Origin: Sweltsa coloradensis
Taxonomy: Eukaryota > Arthropoda > Insecta > Plecoptera > Chloroperlidae
Length of the DNA: 64,000 nt
Assembly (NCBI GenBank): GCA_024449915.1
Contig: JAMZAV010001733.1
Location: 248,001 to 312,000, forward strand
Reading direction: 5' to 3'
Below, piece by piece: positions 1 to 12,349 of the stretch; the first letter of the stretch is position 1, and every line of letters begins with the position of its first letter. A program made the position numbers and the translations under genes. Below the pieces are notes generated by a model that was not told the DNA's origin, made no database searches, and saw nothing but the letters and a program-made list of their open reading frames with translations.

Positions 1-187
1 TTATATACCATATTCCTTGTCCAACTAGTAAGTTTGCCTCCAATTCTTCTTAAATAACCAATTTTCTTCCCAATTTTTTTAATTATATAATTTACATGTA
101 ATTTAAATTCTAGTTTGTCATCAATAATTATTCCCAAATATTTAAACTCTTTCAAAATCAAAATCAAAAAGACCTACCTACCTATTT

Positions 188-305
188 CATACCTGCCAAG
201 TTTTACGAATTATTCGTAAAATTTACGAAAAACGGTAGTCATTTACGATTTTACGATTGCCCTGTCAATTTTACGATTTTTCAATTTTCAAAAATTTTCA
301 AATTT

Positions 306-341
<36 letters not shown>

Positions 342-689
342 AAATCGATATTTTATATTGAAAAACTGGCGCGCCCGTGTGAATTTCACGTTTTCTTGCC
401 TTCCTTGGTATGTGCAACCCCCTCCCCCTCACGGCCCCCGCCCTCCCCCTCCATCGAACATGCCGAGAAAAAAAAGAATGATTAAAGTGTCCCCAAAACT
501 CACTAAAACGCACAAAAATTGCACCAAGATTGTAAAAAAAAATCCGGGGGGCAAGCCCCCCGGACCCCCCCACTTTGCTGGGGGGCTCGCCCCCAGCCCC
601 CCCGGGTTTGCCCGCGCAACCTCGTTTGCCCCTTAAAAGTCTGTTTGGGGACTTTTACGAATTTGGGAATTCAAAACTTGGCAGGTATG
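188..689. mobile_element. MITE with CATACCTGCCAAG inverted ends
   Basis: The ends CATACCTGCCAAGTTTT and AAAACTTGGCAGGTATG are inverted copies about 500 bp apart. The inside is non-coding, with ACGATTT-rich repeats, long poly-T and a C/G-rich block at 545-607 made of two small hairpins (GGGGGGCAAGCCCCCC, GGGGGCTCGCCCCC). ORFs in it are artefacts of this composition. It is probably a non-autonomous hAT-like element; I could not confirm a clean target-site duplication. Confidence 0.7.
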
Positions 690-810
690 CTATTATACCT
701 ACAAAACCTTTAACGTTGCTATTTCTGGCTAAACTCCTTTTCGGTTGAAAGTCCTTTATATTGAAAATTGAAACGTTCAAGGGTTTTAAAGGTTTTGTAG
801 GTAGTTTTTT

Positions 811-1035
811 GGAACTCTTTCGGTTGGTATGGACAGTTTTTGATCAGTAGGTACTTTAGATTTAAAATAGCGACGTTTAAAGGTTTTGTAGGTAGCCTAC
901 CGGTAGGCCTACTTTAAATTTAAAATAGCAAGTTTTTTTTACGGTGTACCTACAAAACCTTTAACGTCGCTATTTTAAATCTAAAGTAGGCCTACCTACT
1001 GATCAAAAACTGTCCATACCAACCGAAAGAGTTCC
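811..1035. repeat. large imperfect palindrome (about 100-bp arms)
   Basis: The arm beginning GGAACTCTTTCGGTTGGTAT at 811 is repeated inverted and ends AACCGAAAGAGTTCC at 1035. The arms include the dispersed repeat word ACCTTTAACGTCGCTATTTTAAA, which also occurs near 703, 4300, 4385 and 36780-36890. It is a foldback-like element or the core of a MITE, and no coding is seen. Confidence 0.75.
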
Positions 1036-1542
1036 CCGTTTTTTTTTTTGTGGCCCATGAACCGAAGAAGCTACCCCTTGCCAAAAGAAAATATTCCCGT
1101 GTGCATAGCCTATTATAACCGATCAATCCCGATCATACAAAATGTTAAAATATTATTTAAGTATTTTTGGGTAAGGGATTGACCCTTCTCTGCCCAACCC
1201 TCACCAGGGGCTCCAGACTTCAGACCAATCCTGCTGTTGGTCACGACTCTGGGCAGCAGAGGCCTAGATCTTTGTCTATCCACCCTACGATGGCCGATAG
1301 ATAGCTAGTGCCACCTTTGGAAAACACTTGAGAATCACTTCTTCTCCCTCAAAATTCAAAAGCGTTCAAAACAACTCGCCGTCTACGCTAACTTCTACAA
1401 ATAGATCAAGCCCCGTTCATTTTCAAACCCTAGTAGGCCTAACTCAAGCTAGGCCTATTCCATAGTCAAGAGTCAAGACCTTGCTATTCCCAGTAGGACC
1501 TACTAATTAGGCCTATTGTAACTTTGTGCTTTTTATTCACAG

Positions 1543-1659
1543 GCTGACGAATGCCCTGTTCCCGAACCAACCAGCCGCCATATTGAAGTGCTGAAGACGT
1601 ACTTCGGACACTCCAACTTCCGACCAACACAATGGAAGATAATACGATCTATCATCGAG
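1543..1659 (+). CDS. WRN: WRN-family RecQ helicase, first exon in window (helicase N-lobe start)
   Basis: The 39-codon exon lies between a tttttattcacag acceptor and a gtttgt donor and is phase 0 at both ends. It encodes the lead-in to helicase motif 0, with LKTYFGHSNFRPTQWKIIRS, where the F-x-H-x-x-F-R/K-P-x-Q-W pattern is the adenine-binding Q-motif of RecQ enzymes and closely follows vertebrate WRN. There is no start codon, so it is internal. The protein is an ATP-dependent 3' to 5' DNA helicase acting in replication-fork and double-strand-break repair in the nucleus. Any WRN exonuclease domain would be in upstream exons not seen here; in some invertebrates it is a separate gene. Confidence 0.85.
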
Positions 1660-2150
1660 GTTTGTCTTTCTATCTTCGTCTTTTTACACTTTCTGCTGTT
1701 TAGGTAGCCTAATGCTAGGCCAAATGATGTTACATAATTCAGTGTGCTTGTCCTTTTTATATGCCCACATTTTTGGCATTGCCAAACCATGCAATCAACC
1801 CATCATGCATTTTCCCCATTTTCTAATAAAGTGTGGCCTTTTCTTATAGTTTGGGCCAGGTGCAAGAGCATCCACTTTGTATTTAATACTCGATAATATG
1901 TCATCAGATCCTCTATTCTGTCCTTTGCTCTCACATAGTCTGCACAAGTATACTGCTTGAGTACCGGTACCTAGTTCCTCCCTAACCAATATAATATTGA
2001 ACTCCTCATTTAGGCTACCAGACATTAATCTGGTAGGGAGTCATTCTGTTACCTTGGACCCCTTCTTATTTCAGACACATTTCATTAACACTATGCTCTG
2101 TTGTATATGTTCCCCGGTGTAGTCACTTTTAATTTCTGTCTAAAGTACTT
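1660..2150 (+). other. WRN intron sequence, no feature seen
   Basis: This is AT-rich intron. Short ORFs on the minus strand (around 1533-2025) overlap the WRN exon and have no recognisable content. I see nothing else here. Confidence 0.5.
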
Positions 2151-2159
2151 ACATAGGCC

Positions 2160-3010
2160 TCTATATGTATATAGCTATATATATATGATAAAAACAAGGA
2201 TCTTGGGTAAAACCGCGTCGAAAATAAGATGAACCAGGCAGAACCTGGGCGTCCACCGACGTTTCGTCTGTACTACGTCAGACATTTTCAAGGTTGACTG
2301 TGACTACGGAGGTTGGAGTCACAGTGGTTGGCAAGCACGCAGCGCCCGCCTTATATAGCCTCGGCTGAAGGTGCGGGGCGGCGAGGTTATATAGAAAATA
2401 GGTGCGGGGCGGCGAGGTCATATCGTGAAAAGGTGCGGGGCGGCGATGTCATATCGAAAAAATATATATGGATGGTGGCAATTGAGAAACAAAATAGCAC
2501 AGCTTACTGTAGTGAAACCTTTTTAGTCCGGCTTCTTGTCATAGGGCCTGATTGGTTGTCTTTTGAAATGTTATTCGTGCTTAGAATTATGGAATCTGAA
2601 ATTTGCACCACCTCTGAGGGATTTGGCTGAATAGGTCTACGGACTACATTTCGAGGCATGAGTGCAGGTTTCCAAGCAAGAGGGAGGCTCTGGCTATCAT
2701 CTCTTTTGTTCATGTTATTCGTCCGTTTCTCAATTTCCACAGATTCACGGATAATACGTGGCTTGAGCTGTTGTACAGGACAAATAGTTTTTGTTTTGTC
2801 AAAATCTATCACATGCGAGTAAGCTTTAGCATGTTGAGCCAGGGCTGATTTCTTGTCACCTGCTTTCACAGCATTAGAGTGTTCATTTATCCTCACTGCT
2901 ATGCGTCTGCCTGTTTGGCCTATGTACGTTTGATCGCAGTCGCCACAGGGAACCTCATAAACCCCTCTTTCTTCCAGATGAACAGAGTCCTTAGCAACAA
3001 CAATCCATAT
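2160..3010 (-). mobile_element. Penelope-like retroelement fragment with GIY-YIG endonuclease
   Basis: Minus-strand ORF 2504-3091 contains GVYEVPCGDCDQTYIGQTGR followed by an R-x-x-EH motif (RINEHSNAV), the GIY-YIG nuclease core with the C-x-x-C insertion typical of Penelope-like elements. The reverse transcriptase part is absent, so this is a 5'-truncated copy. Downstream, around 2240-2330, is a sequence resembling element ends (CCGACGTTTCGTCTGTACTACGTCAGACATTTTC), and at 2366-2465 a GC-rich tandem repeat. It lies antisense in a WRN intron. Confidence 0.8.
2366..2465. repeat. three-copy GC-rich tandem repeat
   Basis: The word GGTGCGGGGCGGCGAGGT (with GATGT in the last copy) recurs three times at about 38-bp spacing, alternating with TATAT-containing spacers. 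It sits at the end of the Penelope-like fragment. Confidence 0.7.
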
Positions 3011-3494
3011 ATATAATACATATATATATATAGGGATGTGTTGCTTTAATGCTTTAAATTTATATTTTGGCAATGAGGCTGATAAAATCATGTTTTTGCC
3101 CTATTACCACAGAGTGGCACATTGGCCATTTTTAATACTGTATCGAACTAGACCCTAGACCTCCTACGGCTAGCTATTGACGTTTACTGTTGTATACTAT
3201 CCTGAGGTTGATGAACGAAGGTAACACTGTAACACTACAGTGGATACATGCACACTGCGGCATAAACGGAAACGAGAAATAAAATTTGCTAAAAGGGGAA
3301 GTCAAACTAAGCAATTCATAAACAACATTTCATACAGATCAGCTAAGGCACATCTGAAATCAGTCACCAACTCGGAAGTAAAGAAAGCATGGAATGAGAA
3401 AGGTAAGAATAAAAGTGTGGAGTGAGCTGGTTAATAAAAGGAAAAGAAGAAATGATAAGACAAGCCAATATATGAGAAGAACTACAACAGCACA
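3011..3494. other. intronic stretch without a recognised feature
   Basis: This is AT-rich intronic DNA. A short open frame at 3240-3425 (lysine-rich) has no recognisable motif and may be a repeat remnant. I see no gene here. Confidence 0.4.
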
Positions 3495-3502
3495 GTTCAG
3501 AC

Positions 3503-4632
3503 TAGGATGGGACGTATGTACACTTGTACATAATTTTTTTTTAAATACACGTCGACTTTCAATCGGCATTGTTCAGTCGTCGAGAGTTCAGATTTCAATA
3601 ATTCTATTTTGAAATACGAGCTCTTTCAGTCAGCCACCTCCGCCGCCTTCCCCCAAAACTGTAAGTTGATTGCGATCCCTTGCCACAGTGGCCTTGCCTC
3701 CCCCCCCCCCCCTCCTCACCGGCCCTCACGTTCCAGATGGTTCCACACCGCTCAGTCGCTCGCCGCCCGCTTAGTTGTTTACGCGTGTTGAGTTTTGAGT
3801 CAGTGACACATGACTGTTATTGTTTAGAATGTCTCTTGTGTGGAAGTTCTTTGATAAATGATAAGACAGACGCGGGAAAGAAGGTTACGTGAAGGAGTTG
3901 CTGCACAATTCAAGTATCACAGGAACTATGGTAGGCCTAAATCACATCACAGGCCTTATCTCCCCTCGCCCCTCTTCATCATGCAAGCCGCAACCCGTTC
4001 CATCACCCTTCCAACTTTCCAAGGTCAAAGAAACATCAGCCACGTCATTTACTGACCTGATAAACTGAACTGACGCCATCGCCGTGTTTACTGTTCAGAA
4101 TGCAATAAAAATATACAGTAATAAATAAAGGCTGTGGCTATTTAACCGTAGCTACGGAAAAATTACGTTATACAATTTAACCGTAGACTGTACTACGGTA
4201 AATTTAAGCATGCTATTTTAGCCGTAGACTTTAGGACGTAATAAAGTGTCGTCCTTCCGTCGTCCTTTTTTGCTGTTTTAGTAACAAACAAATCTTACAA
4301 GACCTTTAACGTTGCTATTTTAAACGAAAGTCTCGGTTGTCGTCGTCCTATTTTGCTGTTTTAGTAACACAAAAAAACTTCCAAGACCTTTAACGTTTCT
4401 ATTTTAAACAAAAGTCCTTTTTAGGCTGCCTACCTACACGTCGAGGTGTAGAGATAAAGCTTTTCCTTAAAATAGGCCTAGCACTTTTTAAACGCTTTTA
4501 TCATCTAGAATTGTGTTTGCGATGGGGCCGAATGTAGTGAAATCATTTGCAGAAAAAAACACGTACACGTGTACACAAACAGACAGCCAGCGTGTACACG
4601 TGTAGTAACATACACGCTTTTGCCCATCCCTA
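3503..4632. mobile_element. non-autonomous hAT element, TSD GTTCAGAC
   Basis: The ends TAGGATGGGACG and TTTGCCCATCCCTA are inverted, and the 8 nt before (3495-3502) and after (4633-4640) are identical, GTTCAGAC, the length expected for hAT. There is no transposase inside. It contains pieces of other repeats, for example GTGGCTATTTAACCGTAGCTACGG at 4136. A relative begins at 10577, directly at a WRN splice donor. Confidence 0.85.
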
Positions 4633-4704
4633 GTTCAGACTAGATACCGGCCACGACTTGCTAGCAAAGCACCTACGGTAATCCTCGCTATTAAAGCGCC
4701 CTAA

Positions 4705-5694
<990 letters not shown>

Positions 5695-5702
5695 AGCTAG
5701 AG

Positions 5703-6420
5703 TAGGGTTGCCTCCAAGAAAAATAAAAATCCTGTTTGAGCAGATCAAAAATCCTTAGAAATCCTTAAATGAAACACCCAAATCCTTAAAAAGCCTAAAT
5801 GTACCAATTTCGATACGATATCGATATATCATAATGTAATTGTTGTAAAAAAATTGAATATATAATTTTTTTATAGAGTAGGTAGGCCTATTTCTAATAA
5901 ATAAATTTTTAAAAAATGTATAAAGAGTCTACCCACTCAGTTATATAACTGATTTTCAGTGGGGGACAGTAAATCAAAGCGACCAAGCCAACCTGTAGGC
6001 CCCGAATCAATCGGGAAAAAAATGATTCGAGGCCAAATAGGGTTGATAGAATGATAAGGTATCACCATAAATGCATATTTTTACGATCTCACAACCGCGT
6101 TTTATGACCCGGCACCTCCACCATATGCACCAGCCAGGTTAATTTAATTTAGACTACCTACCCGGCACCTCCACAAAAATTCCAAAATTTTGCATTTTTG
6201 GTGTAAATTTTGATATTTATACATCGAAAATATTCCCACTTAGCAATAGCGTATCGAAATATCGATATTTTGACCAGTCCTAGTTAAAAACGGCGTAAAA
6301 CTTTTTTTTTTTTTTTTTTTTTAAATCTGTAAATTGGACTAAAAATCCGTGTAGGCCCTATCCGTTTTGCACCCTCAAAATCCGTTAAAACGGATAAAAT
6401 CCGTAAAAACGGCAACCCTG
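5703..6420. mobile_element. hAT MITE (TAGGGTTGCC...GGCAACCCTG), TSD AGCTAGAG
   Basis: This 718-bp element has inverted ends and perfect 8-bp duplications AGCTAGAG at 5695-5702 and 6421-6428. A second family member is at 26876-28077, with shared internal sequence such as ATCCGTTTTGCACC. It is non-coding. Confidence 0.88.
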
Positions 6421-6689
6421 AGCTAGAGTAAGCACCTTTAGGCCTAGCTAGGCCCTAGCCTAGGCCTACTAAATTTCATACAACCATGGATGGCCTTGTC
6501 AGAAAAGTTGCATTTTACAATGTAGCCTTCAACCTACTTTAAATAAAGTACATTATTATTGTTTGCAATTAGAAAAAAGGGGATTTTTATTCACCGATAT
6601 TTACCATATTGTCAAGTTTTTGCACCGTTTTTGCCTATTTTATATACCGAAATGAACTGTTTTTATTTACCATTTTTCAGTGTCCCTAA

Positions 6690-7190
6690 ACATAGGCCTT
6701 ACTCATCTGTTGCCACGTCCAACTCTGTGTTGGGTCGGCCTCTTCTTCTGTCCTGCCACCACTTCTCTTCTTCCACCACATTCCAGTCTCCTCCTCGCTG
6801 TTCCACATCTTTTCTCACACTATTCTGCTAATTGTTGTCGTGGCCTGCCCCTTGGTCTCCTACCTGGAATTTCCAATTCCATCATCCTTCTCGGTACCTA
6901 ATCTTACTCTTTCCATCCTTCTGACATGTTCAAACCACTTAATTCTTTTCGCTCCATTAAATTCCTCACGCCTACTTCATCTCGGATATCCTCATTCCGT
7001 ATTTGGTCCCATCTGGTCTTACCTACAATGCTTCTCAAAAACTTCATCTCTACAGCCTGCACAAAGCTCTCATCCACTGTTGTCATATTCCAAGTCTCTG
7101 CTTCATTGTCAGTATTGGAACAAAGTCTTACTGATTTTATTCAAACCTTCAAACACATCAAGCACACTCTCCCACTGCGCGATATATCGG
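6690..7190 (-). mobile_element. non-LTR retrotransposon ORF2 C-terminal fragment
   Basis: Read on the minus strand, 6904-7086 encodes TTVDESFVQAVEMKFLRSIV then KTRWDQIRNEDIRDEVGV, the conserved region just after the reverse transcriptase of many LINE elements. Further downstream it is interrupted by stops. It is a dead, truncated copy in a WRN intron. Confidence 0.7.
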
Positions 7191-7201
7191 CAGGGCAGCG
7201 T

Positions 7202-8331
7202 CCGCTCCCATCCTAGTATGCGAGGTTACCGTATTTACTCGCTTATAGGTCGCCCTCGAGTAAAGGCCGCACCTATATTTTGACCACTCAGAATTTAAAG
7301 ATTAGGATATCAATTAGGGATGACATCGGGTACCCGGGTAGCCCGGGTACCCGGTTCCAGAAATTACCCGGAGCCGATTTTAAGATCCGGGTATATTTCG
7401 CGGCCGTTTTTAGGCTAATTCACCAGTTTAAATTACGCGCTACGTGGTTGCGGTCTTTCCCGCGGAGCGTGCCCGCTGCCTAAAGAGTAACTGGAGTTGA
7501 CGACAGAGCGCGTTGTAAGCTATCACGTGCTTCCGTCCAAAGATCCTATTATAAATAACTACGTGCTTCCGTCTGTCTCGGCGAGTCGCGCCCATGCCAC
7601 GAGTGAGTGCAAGAGAGAAAGATGCGGCAATAAATCTTGGACACTGCCGTCTGCGCAGTACGAGATGCGCGTACGATCCAACCAACTCACACTCACAGCT
7701 GACTGACAAAGATGGTTGGGTGTAGAAGAAGAATTCGCGATGCAATCATCTTTCAACCGATTCACGAAATTCGTAATCACGACGCATAGGATTGTTATTC
7801 CTGGGCTTATCTTCTTTCTTTCCCAGGCTTATCTTGTGACAAGAGCTTCAGCGCGGGATATAGTAGTGAGAGATTTTCCCACATTCGATGCGTGTTTGTT
7901 TTCCCCTGCTTTCTGCGCGTAAATCCTAGCTAGGCGAGGCCTACCTACAACGAGTTTCACTGCCTCTACAGTGTAATTGGTAAACTAATCTTTGGTGTAA
8001 TGAAGAATGAAGATCATTGCCTGGTTATCAAAGCGGTTTCTTATTTGTGAACGATTATTGCAAAGGTTTCCAGAGACGGAAACGTAGTCTATCGGTATGA
8101 CCTTCAAACCAACTAGTAGGCCTAGGAAACAGCGTTTCCACACATCGTGACGTAACAGGACCCGGGTAATTCGAGTGCTGGAACCGGTTCTGAATTTTAC
8201 TACCCGATGTCATCCCTAATAGAAATTACTATTGATAAATGGCTTCACATAATGGCCGCACCCCACTTTTTGAACTTGACAATTTCAAATATACCCGAGC
8301 CGAGGCCTATACTCGCATAAATACAGTATGT
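7202..8331. mobile_element. nested pair of MITEs
   Basis: The outer element has ends TACCGTATTTACTCGCTTATA (7212) and TATACTCGCATAAATACAGTA (8329). Inside it, 7315-8219 is a second element with inverted ends AGGGATGACATCGGGTA and TACCCGATGTCATCCCT. A partial copy of the inner element lies at 10093-10220. Both are non-coding, and the target-site duplication of the inner one is not clean. Confidence 0.75.
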
Positions 8332-8333
8332 CA

Positions 8334-8730
8334 TTAAGAGGAAAGGATAGTCGCGAAATTAAAACCACGCAAAATTACAGTTTTTTTGTGATACTATCTC
8401 GAGAACGATGCAAGATATCTAAAAACTGATTCTAGACCGCTGGCGCTATGTGGTTTTGTGAGAACTATAGCATGTAGGAAAAAATATTGTAACGTGATGG
8501 TAATTAAGTTTTTTATTAGAATTTTAATTAATTGAATGCATTTATACAAACCGCAACGATTATTATATTTGAATATATTTGCTTGCTTTATATATATTGT
8601 TCTAACAAAACCACATAGCGGTCTAGAATCAGTTTAAGATATTTTGCATCGTTCTCAAAATAGGTATCATGAAAAAAGCAAAAAACTGTTTTTGCATGTT
8701 TTTAATTTTGCGACTATCCCATCCTCTTAA
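8334..8730. mobile_element. foldback MITE bounded by TTAA
   Basis: The ends TTAAGAGGAAAGGATAGTCGCG and CGACTATCCCATCCTCTTAA are inverted over a long, largely self-complementary body (about 170-bp arms, for example CGCTATGTGGTTTTGT against ACAAAACCACATAGCG). The flanking TTAA suggests a piggyBac-like non-autonomous element. A related left end occurs at 11263 (TTAAGGGCAAGGAT). Confidence 0.65.
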
Positions 8731-9640
8731 CTCATAATGTTGTTTTCATATGCCCGCATCTAGCCTACTTTATAAAGTCTTTGTGCATCTAGCCGCCCTG
8801 TAGAGATATGCCTTTATCTTTAACATTGCCCTGAGGGACAGCTTGCAACTTTTTGATATCCATCTCTACTAGCTGCTAGCGGTGACATTCTTGTGTTCAG
8901 TCGTTTAGCGTTACCCGGGGAGCACGAGAAAAGTGGATTTCTTTTTCGTACATGACCGAACCTCACTCCCCAAATAAATAAACCACATAGATAATATAAT
9001 AAACATGATAAACCTCGATGTTTAGACCATGAATTTGATCAAAACTAAGGAGGATTGAGTAGGGTGGACTGGCACAGCCGATTACCGGACCGTGAGAGCG
9101 AGTGACCCACCTACTGCTACCCCCACTCTCGCCACCAACTTCCCCTACTACACTACTACTTCTCCTTCCCCTAGAACCCACCTCCCTGCTCAATCCTCCA
9201 ACATCAACACATAGGCCTAGTCAATCTGCAATTTATGTAAGATTCCTTCAATTAAATATTTTTGTAAGCAAGCAGATGTTAAGTTGTTGAGAGGTATGCT
9301 GTCTAGTCAGGTTGCAGATCCGTTCATAAAAATATCCATTAGCAAAAGGCCACTAGGCCTATCTAGAAATGAAAACGGCATTCCCTAGTGATTCCTCCAC
9401 GAGTACAATACAATTTTACAATATTACAATAGATTTTTACAATAGATCCGTCTCCATATGGAATGCACTTCAAAATGAATAAAAAAATAGACAGAAGTTT
9501 CAATAGCGGCATCAAAAGTTACCTTTAAAAGTAGGTTGTAGTGTTATGTTTTGTTAGTTGTGGTATTGTTTACCCAAATATTGCCAAGATCTTGGCAAGA
9601 ATGAATTAATAAAATTATAAAAATAAATGTCCCTTCGCAG
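8731..9640 (+). other. WRN intron, no gene seen
   Basis: Short ORFs at 8963-9290 are low-complexity (Leu/Pro/Thr rich) and lack recognisable motifs. I see no repeats with defined ends here. Confidence 0.4.
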
Positions 9641-9984
9641 GCGTCCAACATCAACGCGTGTCTGCTGGGCAGTGCGCAGCGCGACTCCACCAAGGTGACC
9701 AACGATATCCTGGAGGGCAAGTACAGAGTGGTGTACCTCACCCCCGAGTTCTGCGCCGGCTACAACGGCAAGGACCTGCTCCCGAAGATCCGCGCCAAGT
9801 GCAAGCTGATCCTGGTCGCGATAGACGAGGCGCACTGCGTCAGCCAGTGGGGACACGACTTCCGACCGCACTACAGCAGACTCGGCGAGGTTAGGACGCT
9901 GCTGGCGGACGTTCCGTTCCTGGCGGTTACAGCCACGGCCACCCCGCCAGTCAGGAAGGACATCAGGGAGATGCTGCTACTTAA
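9641..9984 (+). CDS. WRN: WRN helicase exon: motifs Ib, II (DEAH) and III
   Basis: The 344-nt exon enters in phase 0 after cccttcgcag and leaves in phase 2 at the donor gtgagt. It encodes LLGSAQR, then VVYLTPEFC (motif Ib), the Walker B DEAH box in VAIDEAHCVSQWGHDFR with the RecQ aromatic-rich loop, and motif III as AVTATATPPVRKDI. GC content is visibly higher than in the neighbouring introns. The intron after it holds a fragment of a TAGGGATGACATCGG-type MITE starting about 110 nt downstream. Confidence 0.9.
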
Positions 9985-10093
9985 GTGAGTTCTATGTACC
10001 GGTACATTGTTTACCCTTTTTTTATTTTGTTCATTAATTAATTGCATTTAATATCCTTTTTGAATTTGTTACCAAACTCATTGTATTCTAATA

Positions 10094-10225
10094 GGGATGA
10101 CATCGGGTACCCGGTTCTAGAAATTACCCAGAGCCGATTTTAAGATCTGGGTATGATTCACGGCCGTTTTTAGGCTAATTCACCAGTTTAAATTACGCGC
10201 TACGTGGTTGCGGTCTTTTGTCCCG
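10094..10225. mobile_element. fragment of the AGGGATGACATCGGG MITE
   Basis: This stretch matches the left 130 bp of the element at 7315 (shared TTTTTAGGCTAATTCACCAG), then ends abruptly. Confidence 0.7.
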
Positions 10226-10371
10226 TCCAAAAAAAAGTTTTTTTTTTCCTTTCTTTTTTATTCAAGATCCTCTTTCATTCAACCAGCTTCAACCATTTTT
10301 CTTTGACTTTCAAAATATCAGTAAGAGTGCTCTTGAATGTACTAAGAAACTTCTCTTCTTCTCCTCCTTAG

Positions 10372-10571
10372 AAACCCGGTGACCACTTGTACCGGCTTTG
10401 ACCGCCCGAACTTGTATTTCGCCTCTGAACGATCTGGCTCGAATGTCTTCGAGGACTTGAAGAAGCACCTGGTAAAGAGGGGGGATGGGCCGGGCTGGAG
10501 GTTTGAGGGCCCGACCATCATATACTGCTCCACCCGGCAACAGACGGAGGACGTGGCGAAGGTGCTGCAAA
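10372..10571 (+). CDS. WRN: WRN helicase exon: start of second RecA lobe (motif IV region)
   Basis: The exon follows acceptor tcctccttag and ends at donor gtgagt, phases 2 to 1. It encodes TTCTGFDRPNLYF, typical of WRN, and then FEGPTIIYCSTRQQTEDVAKVL (motif IV). A hAT-type MITE with end TAGGGATGGGACG begins at about 10577, so the donor itself sits in what would be the target-site duplication. The splice site looks intact. Confidence 0.88.
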
Positions 10572-10576
10572 GTGAG

Positions 10577-11262
10577 TAGGGATGGGACGTGTCCACTTAC
10601 GTCTACGTGTACACTTACGTCTACGTGTACACTTACGTCTACGTGCACACTTACGTCTACGTGTACACATTTTTTTTCAAATTACACGTCGACTTTCAAT
10701 CGACATTGTTCAGTCGTCGAGATTTCAGATTTCAATAATTCTATTTTGAAATACGAGCTCTTTCAGTCAGCTGCAGCCTTCCCGCAAAACTGTAAGTTGA
10801 TTGCGATCTCTTGCCACGGTGGCCTTGCCTTCCCCCTCCCCCCCCCCCCCCCTTCCCCGGCCAACACGTTCCAGATGGTTCCAGACCGCTCAGTCGCTCG
10901 CCGCCCCGCTTCGTTGTTTACGCATGTTGAGATTTGAGTCGGTGACGCATGACTGTTTATTGTTTAGAATGTCTCTTGTGTTTTTATTTATAAGATAGAC
11001 GCGGGGAAGAAGGTTAAATGCTAACTATGGGCTAAGGAGTTGCTGCACAATTCAAGTACTTACCACGGAAACTATGGTAAATCACCGGCCTTATCTACCC
11101 CCCCCCCCCTACTCGCCCCCCTTCCTCACGCAAGCCGCAACCATACCATCACCCTTCCAACTTTCCAAGGTCAATGAAACATCAGCCACGTCATTTACTA
11201 ATGATAAACTGAACTGAATGCCGTCGCCGTGTTTACTGTTCAGAATGCAATAAATATATACA
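10577..11262. mobile_element. truncated hAT MITE abutting a WRN splice donor
   Basis: The sequence starts TAGGGATGGGACG and shares long stretches with the element at 3503 (for example CGTCGACTTTCAATCG and GAATGCAATAAA). A 28-bp-scale tandem repeat of ACTTACGTCTACGTGTAC fills 10598-10668. The right end is lost where a TTAAGGGCAAGG-type element begins at 11263. Its left boundary lies inside the splice donor region of the exon ending at 10571. Confidence 0.7.
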
Positions 11263-11470
11263 TTAAGGGCAAGGATCACCACCAATATTAAAACCACGCA
11301 TTATAACCTTATTTTAGTAATATCTCTCAAACCGCACGTAAAATCGAAAAAAGTTCTAATCGGTCTCACGTAGTTTCGTTAGAACTACAACCTGCATGAA
11401 AAATTATTCAAATATTGTAATGAGTAGGCTAGCTTTTTTAATTACGGTATACATTAATTTAATTTAAATA
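11263..11470. mobile_element. partial TTAA-bounded MITE
   Basis: The left end TTAAGGGCAAGGATCACCAC with an ATTAAAACCACGC body is related to the 8334-8730 element. No right end was found. Confidence 0.45.
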
Positions 11471-11997
11471 GGGGTGTGCGAGTAGCACTTTTTAAGTCGA
11501 GTTCGAGTAGTAAAAAACCAACGATCTCGAGTCGAGTTTCGAGTAGTGCATTTTTTTTTAAATACTTTACATGGACCAGTAGCGGAAAAACAGGTCTAAA
11601 TAGCGCTGAATGAAACTCCACATCACCTTTTAAAATAATTATGAAGGTACTATTTTAGTATGCAAAGAAAAAAAAGGCCAAACTACCTCTGTCCCTCTAG
11701 CACGTACCACACAACAGTACGCAGTAAGTAAAGCGATTTGGCATAGCCTAGGCCAAGTTTCATTCGGTGCTACTTAGTAAATATCAGTGGGTTTGTAGGT
11801 AAAATAAAATAGTACTCATTTAATGATTTCAGCAATTAAGTCATCTGTAATTTTCAAACAAAATGACAGTCACAGACATGACATAAAATGCCTAAGCTAC
11901 AAAAATTGCACATTTGAATAAGATTAAATTAAAAGACTTTAATAATTAAGTATGAGTACCTAGATTTGCCCATTTAACACTAGGTTTTACTAGGCCT

Positions 11998-12342
11998 ACT
12001 TAAGATTTTGATTTAAGAAGACAAGTTCTTCTACGTGGTGAGGTGTTAGGCGTTCACGCGTACTTGAAACGATGTTGCCAGCAGCCGAAAACTGGCGCTC
12101 GCTGGCCACCTCAGTCGCTGGGATGGACAAAAACCTCATTGCTAACTGAGAAAGAATTGGGTAATGCCCAGCAAATTTGCGCCACCATTGTAAAGGGTCA
12201 CTTGAACGTGGAATTATCCCTTCATGTAAGTAGTTTTGAAGTTCCTTCTTGTTTTTATTATTAACCGTTTCCACTGGGCGGTCGTCTTCCTCTTGCATCT
12301 CGTCAAAGGAACTCCACAAAGAGGAGGTACTAGTTGGTCCCA
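11998..12342 (-). pseudogene. hAT transposase C-terminal dimerisation exon
   Basis: After acceptor acctgcag it encodes DPLQWWRKFAGHYPILSQLA then RFLSIPATEVASERQFSAAG, the hAT C-terminal dimerisation domain, and ends with TAA. It is separated from the main exon by an intron of about 1 kb (13349-12343) that holds a Tigger-like element whose TA target lies within 8 nt of this acceptor. Confidence 0.85.
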
Positions 12343-12349
12343 CTGCAGG

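Noticed and set aside
298..713. Overlapping ORFs rich in Pro, Lys and Gly
   Set aside because: They come from poly-T/poly-A and C-rich hairpins inside a MITE.
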